NCBI GenBank assembly: GCA_003209895.1
Contig: QCOH01000008.1
Location: 1-54,430 of the forward strand
Length of the DNA: 54,430 nt
Reading direction: 5' to 3'
Source of the DNA: Pelagibacteraceae bacterium AG-430-I06
GTDB lineage: Bacteria > Pseudomonadota > Alphaproteobacteria > Pelagibacterales > Pelagibacteraceae
Shown here: positions 53,608-54,430 of the stretch, piece after piece
Layout of the letters: each line of letters opens with the position of its first letter
How positions within the stretch are numbered: the stretch's first letter is position 1
Program-made: the position numbers and the translations under genes
Notes under the pieces: model-generated
Database searches by the model: none
What the model was told of the DNA's origin: nothing
The model's input: only the letters and a program-made list of their open reading frames with translations

Positions 53608-54430
53608 TTAAGTAATTAAAGTTCTTTGAATTGCTGTATTCCAGCCCTTAAGAACTTTTTTTCTTTCTTTATTATTAACTCTTGGAGAGAATTTTTTATC
53701 TAAACTCCATTGTTTAGAAATTTCTTTTAAAGATTTGTAAACTCCTATTTTTAATCCAGCCATAAAAGCTGCTCCAAGAGCGGTTGTTTCATGTACTTTT
53801 GGTCTTAAAACTTTAACGTTGATCATATCTGCTAAATATTGTGAAAACCAATTGTTCATAACCATGCCGCCATCCACCTTAACTAGTTTAGGTCTTAAAC
53901 CGTCATTTCTCATAGCTTCAAACAAATCGTATGTTTGATAAGCAACAGACTCTAAAGTTGCTCTAACAATTTCCTTGGGTCCAGTATCTCTTGTTATTCC
54001 ACTAAGAACTCCTCTTGCATTGGCATTCCAATAAGGAGCGCCTATACCAGTAAAAGCTGGGACTAAATAAATTCCCGCGTTGTCTTTTAATGATCTGACG
54101 ATTTTTTCAGTATCTGAGGCTTTTTTTATAAACTTCATTCGGTCTCTTACCCATTGAACTCCAGCACCCGCTATAAAAATTGAGCCTTCGAGTGCATATG
54201 TGGTTTTACCATTTATTCTGTAACCTATGGTCGTTAACAATCTATTTTTTGAATATATTTTTCTAGAACCTGTGTTTAATAAAATAAAAGCACCAGTTCC
54301 GTAAGTACTTTTTAAAGAGCCTGGTTCAAAACAGCACTGACCTATTGTTGCTGATTGTTGGTCACCAACAACTCCTCTGATTGGAATTGATTTGCCAGTT
54401 ATTGAAGGATGTGTTGATCCATAATCATCA
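53608..54430 (-). CDS. glpK: glycerol kinase (5' end outside window)
   Basis: The C-terminal 273 codons of a FGGY-family kinase, open to the window edge at 54430. Visible: PIRGVVGDQQSATIGQCCFE, GSLKSTYGTGAFILLNTG, YALEGSIFIAGAGVQWVRDR, then LVPAFTGIGAPYWNANARGV and VDGGMVMNNWFSQYLADMIN. These are typical glycerol kinase motifs. The enzyme phosphorylates imported glycerol to glycerol-3-phosphate, and trapping by the kinase fits its place upstream of glpV. Confidence 0.95.
   Translation of the reverse strand, partial: DDYGSTHPSITGKSIPIRGVVGDQQSATIGQCCFEPGSLKSTYGTGAFILLNTGSRKIYSKNRLLTTIGYRINGKTTYALEGSIFIAGAGVQWVRDRMKFIKKASDTEKIVRSLKDNAGIYLVPAFTGIGAPYWNANARGVLSGITRDTGPKEIVRATLESVAYQTYDLFEAMRNDGLRPKLVKVDGGMVMNNWFSQYLADMINVKVLRPKVHETTALGAAFMAGLKIGVYKSLKEISKQWSLDKKFSPRVNNKERKKVLKGWNTAIQRTLIT

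Noticed and set aside
1-54430. Mobile element, prophage, toxin-antitoxin or defence island
   Set aside because: No transposase, integrase, flanking repeats at tRNA genes, or recognisable defence or toxin genes were seen; the XRE regulator at 21600-21968 has no toxin partner.

Overview
The window looks like a chromosomal segment of a streamlined, very AT-rich alphaproteobacterium of the SAR11 / Pelagibacterales type. This rests on low GC with A/T homopolymers throughout, gaps of mostly 0-20 bp, many ATGA or TAATG overlaps, a classic alphaproteobacterial gene order (dgt-argS-[SPOR slot]-nagZ-scpA-scpB-tatABC-serS-yajC-secDF), and a heavy load of binding-protein-dependent ABC importers. I saw no phage, insertion sequence, CRISPR array or integrase. 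The taxonomic call is inference from content and order; no search was run.

Layout. 1-3842: ssb (partial) diverges from uvrA, followed by a PuuD-like membrane protein. 3839-14634 (minus): housekeeping run secF-secD-yajC-serS-tatC-tatB-tatA-scpB-scpA-nagZ-small membrane protein-argS-dgt. 14675-15768 (plus): erpA-xthA. 15761-21315 (minus): manC-ilvD-valS. 21401-21597: tRNA-Cys and tRNA-Asn. 21600-27114 (minus): XRE regulator, a secreted DUF6134/DUF3108-like protein, and the aapJQMP amino-acid importer. 27323-32186 (minus): tRNA-Arg, a ferric-iron importer behind a Fur-box-like palindrome, and an EgtD-like methyltransferase. 32269-34276: a small membrane protein and betaine-type proX-proW with no ATPase gene beside them. 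34409-37516: zur-znuB-znuC diverging from znuA across two tandem Zur-like boxes. 37533-45713: yjbQ, a sugar-type ABC importer with two unusually elaborated permeases, a GH63-type glycosidase and pyruvate kinase. 45706-54430 (minus): BASS symporter, gapA, a glycerol ABC importer (DUF2160 protein, glpQ, glpP, glpT, glpS, glpV) and glpK (partial).

How the genes work together. The right half is a nutrient-acquisition region: amino acids, iron, betaine-like osmolytes, zinc, a probable glycoside and glycerol. Glycerol uptake, glycerol kinase and GAPDH lie in one co-directional block and form a sensible catabolic line. The glycosidase, next to the sugar-type importer and pyruvate kinase, suggests import of a small glycoside such as a glycosylglycerate or glycosylglycerol (inference).

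Two window-wide patterns stand out. First, in four ABC operons the binding-protein gene has a strong Shine-Dalgarno and is followed at once by a stem-loop; the next gene then starts without a clear Shine-Dalgarno. This looks like a common device for making far more binding protein than membrane components. Second, five genes between 33.3 and 49.6 kb are broken only by one surplus base in a homopolymer (six sites, always one base too many). This points to a consensus problem in that half, or to recent slippage, rather than to five unrelated pseudogenes. The best candidate for something undescribed is the 39.2-44.2 kb importer, whose first permease carries a DUF11-like periplasmic insert and whose second carries an extra four-helix N-terminal domain.
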